From an uncultured Kingella sp. (GTDB taxonomy: Bacteria > Pseudomonadota > Gammaproteobacteria > Burkholderiales > Neisseriaceae), in assembly GCA_916720425.1 (NCBI GenBank), contig CAKARD010000029.1, positions 1-13,423 of the forward strand: 13,423 nt of DNA, written 5' to 3'. This document shows positions 1-6,123 of the stretch, in pieces. The first letter of the stretch is position 1; each line of letters starts with the position of its first letter. The translations under genes and the position numbers were made by a program. The notes below the pieces were generated by a model, which had not been told where the DNA came from, ran no database searches, and worked only from the letters and a program-made list of their open reading frames with translations.

Positions 1-1889
1 AAATTGGCCTCAATTGCAACACCTGGTTCGGGGGCTAATTTGTTTAAAATGGCTGCAGCACGATCTAAGGCAAACAGACGCAATAACGGATCCTCAAATG
101 ATAAATAAAAACGACTGGAACCCGGATCGCCTTGTCGCCCTGCACGTCCACGTAATTGGTTATCAATGCGACGACTTTCATGGCGTTCAGTGCCAATAAT
201 ATGTAGTCCTCCTGCTTGCATGACTTTGTCGTGTTCTGCTTGCCAACCTTCTTCTAATGCTTTAATTTTTTCTTGTTTGGCTTCATCAGACAACGTTTCA
301 TCAGCCAAAATAGCATCAGCCTGATGTTTAACATTACCACCCAACACAATATCTGTACCACGCCCTGCCATATTAGTGGCAACGGTAATCATACCCACTT
401 TACCCGCTTGCGCTACAATTAACGCTTCACGCTCATGTTCTTTGGCATTTAATACATTATGTGGCAAACCCTCACGGTTAAGCAATTGCGACACCAATTC
501 CGAGTTTTCAATTGTAGTCGTACCCACTAAAACAGGTTGGCCGCGTGAATAACATTCTTTAATATCTTTAACCACAGCCTCATATTTTTCTTGTGCCGTA
601 CGGAAGATTTTATCGTTAAAATCTTTACGTTGTATGGGTTTATTGGTAGGAATAATCACAGTTTCCAAATTATAAATACTTTGGAATTCATAGGCTTCGG
701 TATCTGCTGTACCCGTCATGCCTGCCAATTTATTATAAAGACGAAAATAATTTTGGAAAGTAATGCTGGCTAAAGTTTGATTTTCTTTTTTAATTGCCAC
801 GCCTTCTTTAGCTTCCACAGCCTGATGCAAACCATCTGACCAACGACGACCATCCATTAATCGCCCTGTGTGCTCATCAACAATCACAATCTCAGGTTGC
901 CCATCTTCCCCAGCTTTAATCACATAATGCTGATCCAGATGAAATAAAGTGTGCGCACGCAATGCTGCGATTAAATGATGCATTAACATCAAATTATTAG
1001 CTGCATACAAAGATTCACCTGCTTTGAGTAAACCAATTTGCATCAATAATTTTTCAGCATGTTCATGACCACGTTCAGAAAGATTAACTTGTTGATTTTT
1101 CTCATCTACCCAATAATCGCCTGTATCACTGTCTTCTTTTTCTTGACGCACCAAATACTTTGGAATTTCGTTCATGACACGATACAATTCAATATTGTCA
1201 TCTGCTTGGCCCGAAATAATCAATGGTGTACGGGCTTCATCAATCAAAATGCTGTCCACTTCATCAACTACAGCAAAATTCAGCTCACGTTGAACTTTTT
1301 GATCTTCGCTGTCTACCATATTATCGCGCAAATAATCAAAACCAAACTCATTATTAGTGCCATAGGTAATATCGCTGCCATAAGCCGCTTTACGACTGAA
1401 TGGATCTTGATTACTCAAAATCGTACCCACACTCAAACCCAAAAAGTTATACAATGGACGCATAATATTAGCATCACGTTCTGCCAAATAGTCGTTAACG
1501 GTTACCACATGCACGCCCTTGCCTGATAAAGCATTCAAATAAACAGGCAATGTTCCCACTAATGTTTTACCTTCACCAGTACGCATTTCGGCAATATTGC
1601 CATCATGCAACACCATGCCACCAATTAACTGTACATCAAAATGGCGCATACCCAGCACACGTCGTGATGCCTCACGACATACTGCAAAAGCTTCGGGTAA
1701 GAGACTGTCTAATGTTTCACCTTGTGCAATACGTTGTTTAAACTCAGTCGTTTTTGCACTCAGTGTAGCATCGTCAAGTGCTTTTATATCCTCTTCTAAT
1801 GCGTTAATCTTATTAACTACTTTACGATATTGTTTGAGTAAACGATCGTTGCGACTACCAAATATTTTCTTTGCGAGATTACTTAACAT
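1..1889 (-). CDS. secA: Protein translocase ATPase SecA, N-terminal two thirds (runs off the left edge)
   Basis: SecA is the ATP-driven motor that pushes unfolded preproteins through the SecYEG channel in the inner membrane. The protein begins MLSNLAKKIFGSRNDR, and about 629 codons are present; the family is usually about 900 residues, so the C-terminal part (helical wing, linker and zinc-binding tail) lies outside the window. Visible motifs: Walker A MRTGEGKT at residues 102-109, the DEAD-like Walker B region VVDEVDSILIDEARTPL near residue 210, and the motor-2 signatures TNMAGRGTDIVLGG and QLRGRAGRQGDPGSSRFYLS further on. The reading frame is open throughout. The start has a good ribosome site (AAGGA about 8 bases upstream). 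It is transcribed alone here, 131 bases from the di-iron protein gene upstream. The identity is secure; only the end is missing. Confidence 0.98.
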   Translation of the reverse strand, partial: MLSNLAKKIFGSRNDRLLKQYRKVVNKINALEEDIKALDDATLSAKTTEFKQRIAQGETLDSLLPEAFAVCREASRRVLGMRHFDVQLIGGMVLHDGNIAEMRTGEGKTLVGTLPVYLNALSGKGVHVVTVNDYLAERDANIMRPLYNFLGLSVGTILSNQDPFSRKAAYGSDITYGTNNEFGFDYLRDNMVDSEDQKVQRELNFAVVDEVDSILIDEARTPLIISGQADDNIELYRVMNEIPKYLVRQEKEDSDTGDYWVDEKNQQVNLSERGHEHAEKLLMQIGLLKAGESLYAANNLMLMHHLIAALRAHTLFHLDQHYVIKAGEDGQPEIVIVDEHTGRLMDGRRWSDGLHQAVEAKEGVAIKKENQTLASITFQNYFRLYNKLAGMTGTADTEAYEFQSIYNLETVIIPTNKPIQRKDFNDKIFRTAQEKYEAVVKDIKECYSRGQPVLVGTTTIENSELVSQLLNREGLPHNVLNAKEHEREALIVAQAGKVGMITVATNMAGRGTDIVLGGNVKHQADAILADETLSDEAKQEKIKALEEGWQAEHDKVMQAGGLHIIGTERHESRRIDNQLRGRAGRQGDPGSSRFYLSFEDPLLRLFALDRAAAILNKLAPEPGVAIEAN

Positions 1890-1928
1890 TAAATTTTCCT
1901 TGCACTTTATTTTTAGCAAATTGGGTTA

Positions 1929-1934
1929 ATTTTA
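1929..1934 (-). promoter_or_regulatory. Candidate extended -10 box for secA
   Basis: Read on the minus strand this is TGT-TAAAAT, an extended -10 (TG-N-TAAAAT) about 40 bases before the secA start codon. No good -35 hexamer lies at the right distance, which extended -10 promoters can tolerate. The AT-rich context makes a chance match possible. Confidence 0.3.
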
Positions 1935-1959
1935 ACATAATTACCCATTAAATAAGGGT

Positions 1960-1992
1960 ATGACCACATAACACAAGGTGCGATGTGGTCAT
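1960..1992. other. Perfect 10-bp inverted repeat between the di-iron gene and secA
   Basis: The arms are ATGACCACAT (1960-1969) and ATGTGGTCAT (1983-1992), a perfect 10-bp stem with a 13-base loop. The T-run (ATTTTTG) follows the stem only on the plus strand, whereas both neighbouring genes are on the minus strand. It therefore does not look like an ordinary terminator for the gene at 2021-2500. A second short pair, TACCC (1943-1947 area) and GGGTA (1956-1960), lies just beyond it towards secA. It may be a transcript-processing stem, a weak minus-strand terminator or a protein-binding palindrome. Confidence 0.4.
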
Positions 1993-2020
1993 TTTTGTTA
2001 GGTTTAACCTGTTTTTACGG

Positions 2021-2500
2021 TTAGACTACCTCATTTAAAGCGCGAGGAAACAAAATATCATTTTCTAATACAATATGCGACTGCAAATCATCTACAAATT
2101 CACGTAATTGCGCATAAAGTTGTTGCCAACTATTACACGCAGTTTCAGGTGGGGTAAGGTTATTGGTTAAGGCTAATAATTGCTCAATCGCATGAGTGTG
2201 ATCTTCATGTTCCATCATCATCACACGAATAGGCATACCTGCATTGCGTCCCATTCCATTTTTAATCATGGGAAACAACATACGCTCTTCTTTTTGCATA
2301 TGCGAATTGAGCTCAGCAAACAAATCTTGCAACAAAGGCAACAAATCAGGCGCAATTTCACCTGCATGCATGCTGTTTACTCTTTCAGCCAGGGGTAAAA
2401 TTGCCGTACCTTGCTGACGGTGAGTGTCGTGAAAACGTGATAAAACATGATCAACCGTACTAGAAAGTGGTGCGGTTTGCCAGATGCTGATTTCATTCAT
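2021..2500 (-). CDS. Hemerythrin-like di-iron protein, RIC/YtfE/DnrN type without the N-terminal domain
   Basis: The 159-residue protein matches the C-terminal hemerythrin domain of RIC proteins (YtfE, ScdA, DnrN), which hold a non-haem di-iron centre and help restore iron-sulfur clusters after nitric oxide or oxidative damage. The iron-ligand pattern is complete: H24, H45, H67, E71, H98, H142 and E146. Their spacing equals that of H84, H105, H129, E133, H160, H204 and E208 in E. coli YtfE. The short N-terminal ScdA_N domain with its cysteine pair, about 55 residues in YtfE, is absent: the protein begins directly with MNEISIWQTAPLSSTVDHVL. The start is supported by AAGGAA 6-8 bases upstream. 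The gene stands alone between secA and the copD-like gene. A palindrome over its promoter suggests control by the nitric-oxide sensor NsrR. The fold and metal site are clear; the physiological role is inferred from the family. Confidence 0.88.
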   Translation of the reverse strand: MNEISIWQTAPLSSTVDHVLSRFHDTHRQQGTAILPLAERVNSMHAGEIAPDLLPLLQDLFAELNSHMQKEERMLFPMIKNGMGRNAGMPIRVMMMEHEDHTHAIEQLLALTNNLTPPETACNSWQQLYAQLREFVDDLQSHIVLENDILFPRALNEVV

Positions 2501-2543
2501 GATGGTGTTCCTTGTGTTATTTTCCCTTTTCTTTGGAGGAAAT

Positions 2544-2549
2544 ATTATA
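2544..2549 (-). promoter_or_regulatory. -10 box (TATAAT) for the di-iron protein gene
   Basis: On the minus strand a perfect TATAAT lies about 44 bases before the start codon at 2500. The hexamer 17 bases upstream (AAACAT) is a poor -35. The AAGGAA ribosome site follows further down. Confidence 0.5.
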
Positions 2550-2571
2550 ACATGGATTTTTTATGAATGTT
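2549..2571 (-). promoter_or_regulatory. Candidate NsrR operator
   Basis: This 23-base imperfect palindrome reads AACATTCAT, a central AAAAA, then ATCCATGTT on the minus strand; the half-sites agree at 7 of 9 positions. NsrR sites of proteobacteria are 23-base palindromes of the form AAGATGCAT...ATGCATCTT. Against that pattern this site keeps AA.AT.CAT..AAAAT.CAT.TT. It abuts and shares one base with the TATAAT box, where a bound repressor would block transcription. In meningococci the homologous gene dnrN belongs to the NsrR regulon. This is inference from sequence alone; nsrR itself is not in the window. Confidence 0.5.
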
Positions 2572-2627
2572 TTCATATCAAAATGAAAATTTGTACTTGA
2601 CATTCAGTACAGTATCTTAGAATCCTT

Positions 2628-3074
2628 TTAGGAAAAATAAAACATCGTCTTAGCCAATAAGACAATCAACACCATCTGACAAAAAACCGCAGTATGAATA
2701 TATTTTGACCACGCCACTGTTAATGTATGCGTCTTCATTTTATATACTGCAATCACAAAATGGCACAAAATACTCAAGGCTAAAATTAGCTTTAACAATA
2801 ACTGTGTACCAAATGCACTATTAAATGGGTGCTGCAATACCACCCAATAACGGTGTGCCATCGTCAATCCCGACAAAAACACACCCACCACCACAAAAGG
2901 CATGACACGAACAGCACGATAAGATAACGCACGCTCTACCTCACGTCGCGCTTCACGGCTAACACGTTTACTATGCATCACGCTCAAGACTAAGGCTTCA
3001 AAAAATACGCCACCGACAAAAGTAATCGCACAATATAAATGAATAATATGCGCATAAGGATACCACTGATTCAT
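2628..3074 (-). CDS. CopD-superfamily integral membrane protein
   Basis: A protein of about 148 residues with four predicted membrane helices, roughly residues 10-32, 55-74, 89-111 and 123-145. Histidines sit near the first helix (HIIHLYCAITFVGGVFFE) and tryptophans at the membrane edges. It resembles short four-helix proteins that Neisseria genomes label copper resistance protein CopD. The true function is unproven, and export or binding of copper cannot be shown from the sequence. Two ATG codons are adjacent (3075-3077 and 3072-3074). I chose the second because the AAAGGAG site is only 2 bases from the first but 5 from the second. That ribosome site overlaps the clpA stop codon, so the gene is the last member of the clpS-clpA transcript and probably translationally coupled. 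No strong terminator follows, only an AT-only stem at 2570-2589. Confidence 0.75.
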   Translation of the reverse strand: MNQWYPYAHIIHLYCAITFVGGVFFEALVLSVMHSKRVSREARREVERALSYRAVRVMPFVVVGVFLSGLTMAHRYWVVLQHPFNSAFGTQLLLKLILALSILCHFVIAVYKMKTHTLTVAWSKYIHTAVFCQMVLIVLLAKTMFYFS

Positions 3075-3084
3075 CATCGCTCCT

Positions 3085-5370
3085 TTATGCTGTGGATTTA
3101 TCTAATGCGCGACGTGCACGTGTTTTTTTGCAAGATAAGATGATTTTTTGCTCGTCATGATTCCAATCTATCTGCACTAAACCACCTTTAGCCAATTTAC
3201 CAAAGAGTAGTTCATCAGCAAGCGGTTTACGAATTTCTTCTTGTATCAGACGATTCATTGGACGCGCACCCATTTGTGGATCAAAGCCTTTTTTTGCTAA
3301 ATATTGTTTGAGTGAATCACCATATTGTGCCACAACATTTTTAGTGAGTAATTGTGCTGATAATTGTGCCAAAAACTTATCTACCACACGCAAAATCACT
3401 TCTGGTGATAAGGGTGCAAAAGGAATAATGGCATCTAAACGATTACGAAATTCTGGAGTAAATTGCTTTTTAATCGCAATCATCTCATCACCCATTTCAC
3501 GTTTATTGGTAAAGCCAAATGTGGATTGACTCAACGCTTCTGCGCCTGCATTGGTAGTCATAATAATAATCACATTACGAAAATCCGCCGTGCGCCCCAT
3601 ATTGTCAGTTAAACGTCCCGCGTCCATAACTTGCAATAATACATTGTAAATATCACGATGCGCTTTTTCTATTTCATCTAATAATACGACACAATGCGGT
3701 TGTTTATTTACACACTCGGTCAGCAATCCTCCTTGTTCATGCCCAACATATCCTGGAGGCGCACCAATTAAACGCGCTACAGCATGTGCTTCCATATATT
3801 CAGACATATCAAAGCGTTGTAGAGACAACCCTAAAGATTGGGCCAGTTGTTTAGCTACTTCAGTTTTACCTATGCCAGTGGCACCTGTAAACAAAAAACT
3901 GCCGATAGGTTTATCAGGTAACCCCAACCCCGCACGCGTTATTTTTACCGCTGACACCAGCATATCAATGGCTTTATCTTGCCCAAACACCTGTTTTTTC
4001 AAATTTTGTGCTAAATTTTGTAACAGTTGTTTGTCATCTGGGGATACATTGCTTTCAGGAATCCGAGCAACTTTGGCGATAATTTGTTCAATGTGTTTGG
4101 CTTCTATGCGCGGGCTACGTTGCGTTGTGGGCAAAATACGTTGCGCTGCCCCAGCTTCATCAATAATGTCTATGGCTTTGTCGGGCAAAAAACGTTCATT
4201 GATATATTTGGCAGACAATTCTGCCGCCAACTCTAATGCTTCATCACTGTATGATACCTGATGATGCGCTTCAAACATGGGACGTAAACCACGCAAAATC
4301 TGTACTGTTTCTTCTATACTGGGTTCGATCACATCTATTTTTTGAAAACGGCGACTTAATGCATGATCTTTATTGAATATCGTACGGAGTTCTTCGTAAG
4401 TGGTTGCGCCAATACAACGCAACTGCCCCTTGGCTAAAGCTGGTTTTAATAGATTACTGGCATCTAATGTGCCGCCTTGCGTTTCACCTGCACCAACAAG
4501 AGTATGAATTTCATCAATAAACAAAATAGCATGTTCTATTTGTACTAAATCACGTACAACAGCTTTGACACGCTCTTCAAAATCACCACGATATTTTGTT
4601 CCCGCTACCAATGCACCCATATCCAGTGCAAAAACGGTTGCGTTAGCTAAAGCCTCTGGCACTTTTTTTTGTTCAATCAAATACGCTAAACCTTCAGCTA
4701 AAGCAGTTTTACCCACGCCTGCTTCCCCCACCAATAAAGGATTATTTTTGCGACGACGACACAATATCTGCAACAAACGCTCCATTTCCATTGTTCGCCC
4801 AATAAGTGGATCAATACGTCCTGCACGAACTTCTTGGTTAAGATTTATGGTATAGGCTTCCAATGGATTATCTGCCAATGTTGAATCATTATCATGAGAT
4901 ACAATCGGTTGATGAGATATAGCCATATACTGTTCTACCGATTTTGCCATATCTTCTTTGGTTAAATTATAGTCATCAAGTAATTCTGCCAAATATTCAC
5001 TTTTGCTATCAAAAATAGCCAGCATGATATCTGGAATATCCACTATCATTCTGCCTTTATCATTAGCAATAATCATGGCATGTTGGATGACCATTTGGAA
5101 AGACAAAGAAGGCTTCAATCTCCTTTCTTCCTCATTTTCCCTATCCTCTCCTTCATATTCTGCTTTAGGTGTATTGCGTTCTATTTCATAAATCAGATCA
5201 TCGGCCAAATCTGGTGCGGCCACCATATTCTGAAGTAGAATATCTTTGGCCACCTTTGAGGTTCCAATGACACCAAAAAATAACAAAGCTTCATTAATAT
5301 ATTCATAATGATGGCTTTCTGCATATCTATACGCAAACTGCAACGCTATTTCTACATCATCAGTAAACAT
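3085..5370 (-). CDS. clpA: ATP-dependent Clp protease ATP-binding subunit ClpA
   Basis: ClpA is the hexameric AAA+ unfoldase that feeds proteins into the ClpP peptidase. With the start at 5370 it has 761 residues, close to the 758 of E. coli. An N-terminal Clp_N domain (about 1-145), which docks ClpS, is followed by two AAA+ modules. Walker A motifs are GEAGVGKT (215-222) and GATGIGKT (496-503); Walker B motifs are ILFIDE (282-287) and VVLLDE (561-566). The ClpP-docking loop reads STFGF, with FGF at 618-620 where E. coli has IGL at 617-619. I reject an upstream ATG seven codons earlier: GGAGGAA lies about 6 bases before the ATG at 5370, and that ATG overlaps the clpS stop as TAATG. The gene is the middle of clpS-clpA-copD-like. 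The frame is intact and the identity is secure. Confidence 0.97.
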   Translation of the reverse strand: MFTDDVEIALQFAYRYAESHHYEYINEALLFFGVIGTSKVAKDILLQNMVAAPDLADDLIYEIERNTPKAEYEGEDRENEEERRLKPSLSFQMVIQHAMIIANDKGRMIVDIPDIMLAIFDSKSEYLAELLDDYNLTKEDMAKSVEQYMAISHQPIVSHDNDSTLADNPLEAYTINLNQEVRAGRIDPLIGRTMEMERLLQILCRRRKNNPLLVGEAGVGKTALAEGLAYLIEQKKVPEALANATVFALDMGALVAGTKYRGDFEERVKAVVRDLVQIEHAILFIDEIHTLVGAGETQGGTLDASNLLKPALAKGQLRCIGATTYEELRTIFNKDHALSRRFQKIDVIEPSIEETVQILRGLRPMFEAHHQVSYSDEALELAAELSAKYINERFLPDKAIDIIDEAGAAQRILPTTQRSPRIEAKHIEQIIAKVARIPESNVSPDDKQLLQNLAQNLKKQVFGQDKAIDMLVSAVKITRAGLGLPDKPIGSFLFTGATGIGKTEVAKQLAQSLGLSLQRFDMSEYMEAHAVARLIGAPPGYVGHEQGGLLTECVNKQPHCVVLLDEIEKAHRDIYNVLLQVMDAGRLTDNMGRTADFRNVIIIMTTNAGAEALSQSTFGFTNKREMGDEMIAIKKQFTPEFRNRLDAIIPFAPLSPEVILRVVDKFLAQLSAQLLTKNVVAQYGDSLKQYLAKKGFDPQMGARPMNRLIQEEIRKPLADELLFGKLAKGGLVQIDWNHDEQKIILSCKKTRARRALDKSTA

Positions 5371-5666
5371 TATATTTCCTCCACAACACACATTAACGGA
5401 AAACCTGCTTGTTGCGCCAAAGATAATACTTGTTTTTGTTTCACCTGCGCCACTTCACACGTATAAACACCACACAAAGCCCTACCCTGATGATGAACTC
5501 GCAACATAATCGCAACCGCACGCTCTTGTTCCAAGCCAAATACTTCTTGCAGCACCATCACAACAAAATCCATAGTTGTATAATCATCATTTAAAAGCAA
5601 TACCCCCCATTTTTTGGGTGGTTTTGTTTTTTGATGATCAGGATTTCTCAATACTTGAGTAGTCAT
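5370..5666 (-). CDS. clpS: ATP-dependent Clp protease adaptor protein ClpS
   Basis: ClpS recognises N-degron proteins (bulky hydrophobic first residue) and hands them to ClpA. The 98-residue protein shows the family core: LLNDDYTTMDFVVMVL with N26, D27 and D28 at the substrate pocket, then VHHQGRALCGVYTCEVA with H58, and the closing hydrophobic stretch GFPLMCVVEE. The charged, proline-containing first 20 residues match the flexible N-terminal arm. Its TAA stop shares a base with the clpA ATG (TAATG), so the two are very likely translationally coupled. The ribosome site is weak (GAAGTGAAA about 10 bases upstream). The gene is divergent from the cold-shock gene, as E. coli clpS is from cspD. 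Confidence 0.96.
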   Translation of the reverse strand: MTTQVLRNPDHQKTKPPKKWGVLLLNDDYTTMDFVVMVLQEVFGLEQERAVAIMLRVHHQGRALCGVYTCEVAQVKQKQVLSLAQQAGFPLMCVVEEI

Positions 5667-5716
5667 AAATTATTTTCACTTCTGTTGTATTTTCCCACTA
5701 TTTTAATAAAAAATTG

Positions 5717-5744
5717 CGTATAAATAAAATAAAACTTGACCCAA
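5717..5744 (-). promoter_or_regulatory. Candidate promoter of the clpS-clpA operon
   Basis: On the minus strand TTGGGT (5739-5744) and TATACG (5717-5722) are separated by 16 bases. Both hexamers are only partial matches. The -35 overlaps the -35 proposed for the divergent cold-shock gene, so the two promoters would lie back to back and could compete. Confidence 0.3.
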
Positions 5745-5764
5745 TGTGTTAAAACAAGTAAAAA
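5736..5764 (+). promoter_or_regulatory. Candidate promoter of the cold-shock gene
   Basis: TTGACC (5736-5741, five of six consensus bases) is followed 17 bases later by TAAAAA (5759-5764, a weak -10). Transcription would begin near 5771, exactly where the leader hairpin starts. The poor -10 keeps confidence low. Confidence 0.35.
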
Positions 5765-5770
5765 GCATTT

Positions 5771-5789
5771 ACGGTATATTTAATACCGT
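5771..5789 (+). promoter_or_regulatory. Leader hairpin followed by a T-rich tract before the cold-shock gene
   Basis: A perfect 7-bp stem, ACGGTAT and ATACCGT, with loop ATTTA, is followed by a T-rich run from 5790 to 5805 and then the ribosome site AAAAGG at 5806-5811. It has the layout of a weak intrinsic terminator placed inside the 5' leader. It could act as an attenuator or a temperature-sensitive leader structure, or the palindrome could be an operator. It has only three G-C pairs. Confidence 0.45.
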
Positions 5790-5822
5790 TTTGTTTTATT
5801 TTTTTAAAAGGCAATTAGTATT

Positions 5823-6026
5823 ATGGCAACTGGTACAGTTAAATGGTTCAATGATGGAAAAGGTTTTGGTTTTATTACCCCAGAAGAAGGAGGTGAGGAT
5901 TTATTTGCGCACTTCTCTGCAATCAATATGGAAGGCTTTAAAACTTTAAAAGAAGGTCAAAAAGTCTCTTTTGATGTTATTGATGGTCCAAAAGGCAAAC
6001 AAGCATCTAATATCCAAGCAATTTAA
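5823..6026 (+). CDS. cspA: Cold-shock domain protein (CspA/CspD family)
   Basis: A 67-residue single cold-shock domain protein that binds single-stranded RNA or DNA and melts RNA structure. It starts MATGTVKWFNDGKGFGFITP. The RNP1 motif KGFGFI is at residues 13-18 and the RNP2-like DLFAHFSAI at 26-34. The length fits CspA-type proteins. AAAGG lies about 12 bases before the ATG, rather far. The gene is divergent from clpS-clpA, the same arrangement as cspD-clpSA in E. coli, so by context it may be the cspD counterpart. A strong terminator follows 15 bases after the stop, making a single-gene transcript. The family is certain, the paralogue name is not. Confidence 0.95.
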   Translation: MATGTVKWFNDGKGFGFITPEEGGEDLFAHFSAINMEGFKTLKEGQKVSFDVIDGPKGKQASNIQAI

Positions 6027-6041
6027 AAGCGAACAGACAGC

Positions 6042-6073
6042 AAAACAGGCAATCATGACCATTGCCTGTTTTT
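6042..6073 (+). terminator. Rho-independent terminator of the cold-shock gene, possibly bidirectional
   Basis: A perfect 12-bp stem, AAAACAGGCAAT (6042-6053) and ATTGCCTGTTTT (6061-6072), encloses the loop CATGACC and ends in TTTTTG. The A-run on the left arm gives a T-run on the minus strand, so it can also stop transcripts from pepA. Unlike many Neisseria terminators it is not built from an inverted DUS pair. Confidence 0.85.
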
Positions 6074-6123
6074 GTTTAACTTAAATCAGCAAAAAAATCT
6101 AATCATACCAGTCTCAAATACCT

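Noticed and set aside
1059..1526. 155-residue plus-strand ORF opposite secA
   Set aside because: It is antisense to the conserved SecA motor-domain frame, hydrophobic from reading complementary codons, and has no family resemblance.
1969..2520. The 11-mer ATAACACAAGG in inverted orientation on both sides of the di-iron gene (plus strand near 1969, minus strand near 2520)
   Set aside because: One copy is the ribosome-site region. An 11-base match over a few hundred bases is not rare enough to argue for an insertion or attachment site, and no further end structure is seen.
2570..2589. TTTTCAT/ATGAAAA stem downstream of the copD-like gene as a terminator
   Set aside because: The stem has one G-C pair and only seven base pairs, too weak to call; it also partly overlaps the proposed NsrR site.
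2597..2623. TTGACA followed by TAGAAT on the plus strand, resembling a promoter
   Set aside because: The spacing is 15 bases and no plus-strand gene lies downstream, only the antisense of the copD-like gene. Probably chance in AT-rich DNA.
5371..5391. Upstream start for clpA adding MCCGGNI
   Set aside because: The inner ATG at 5370 has GGAGGAA at the proper distance and overlaps the clpS stop as TAATG, and it gives the usual ClpA N-terminus and length.
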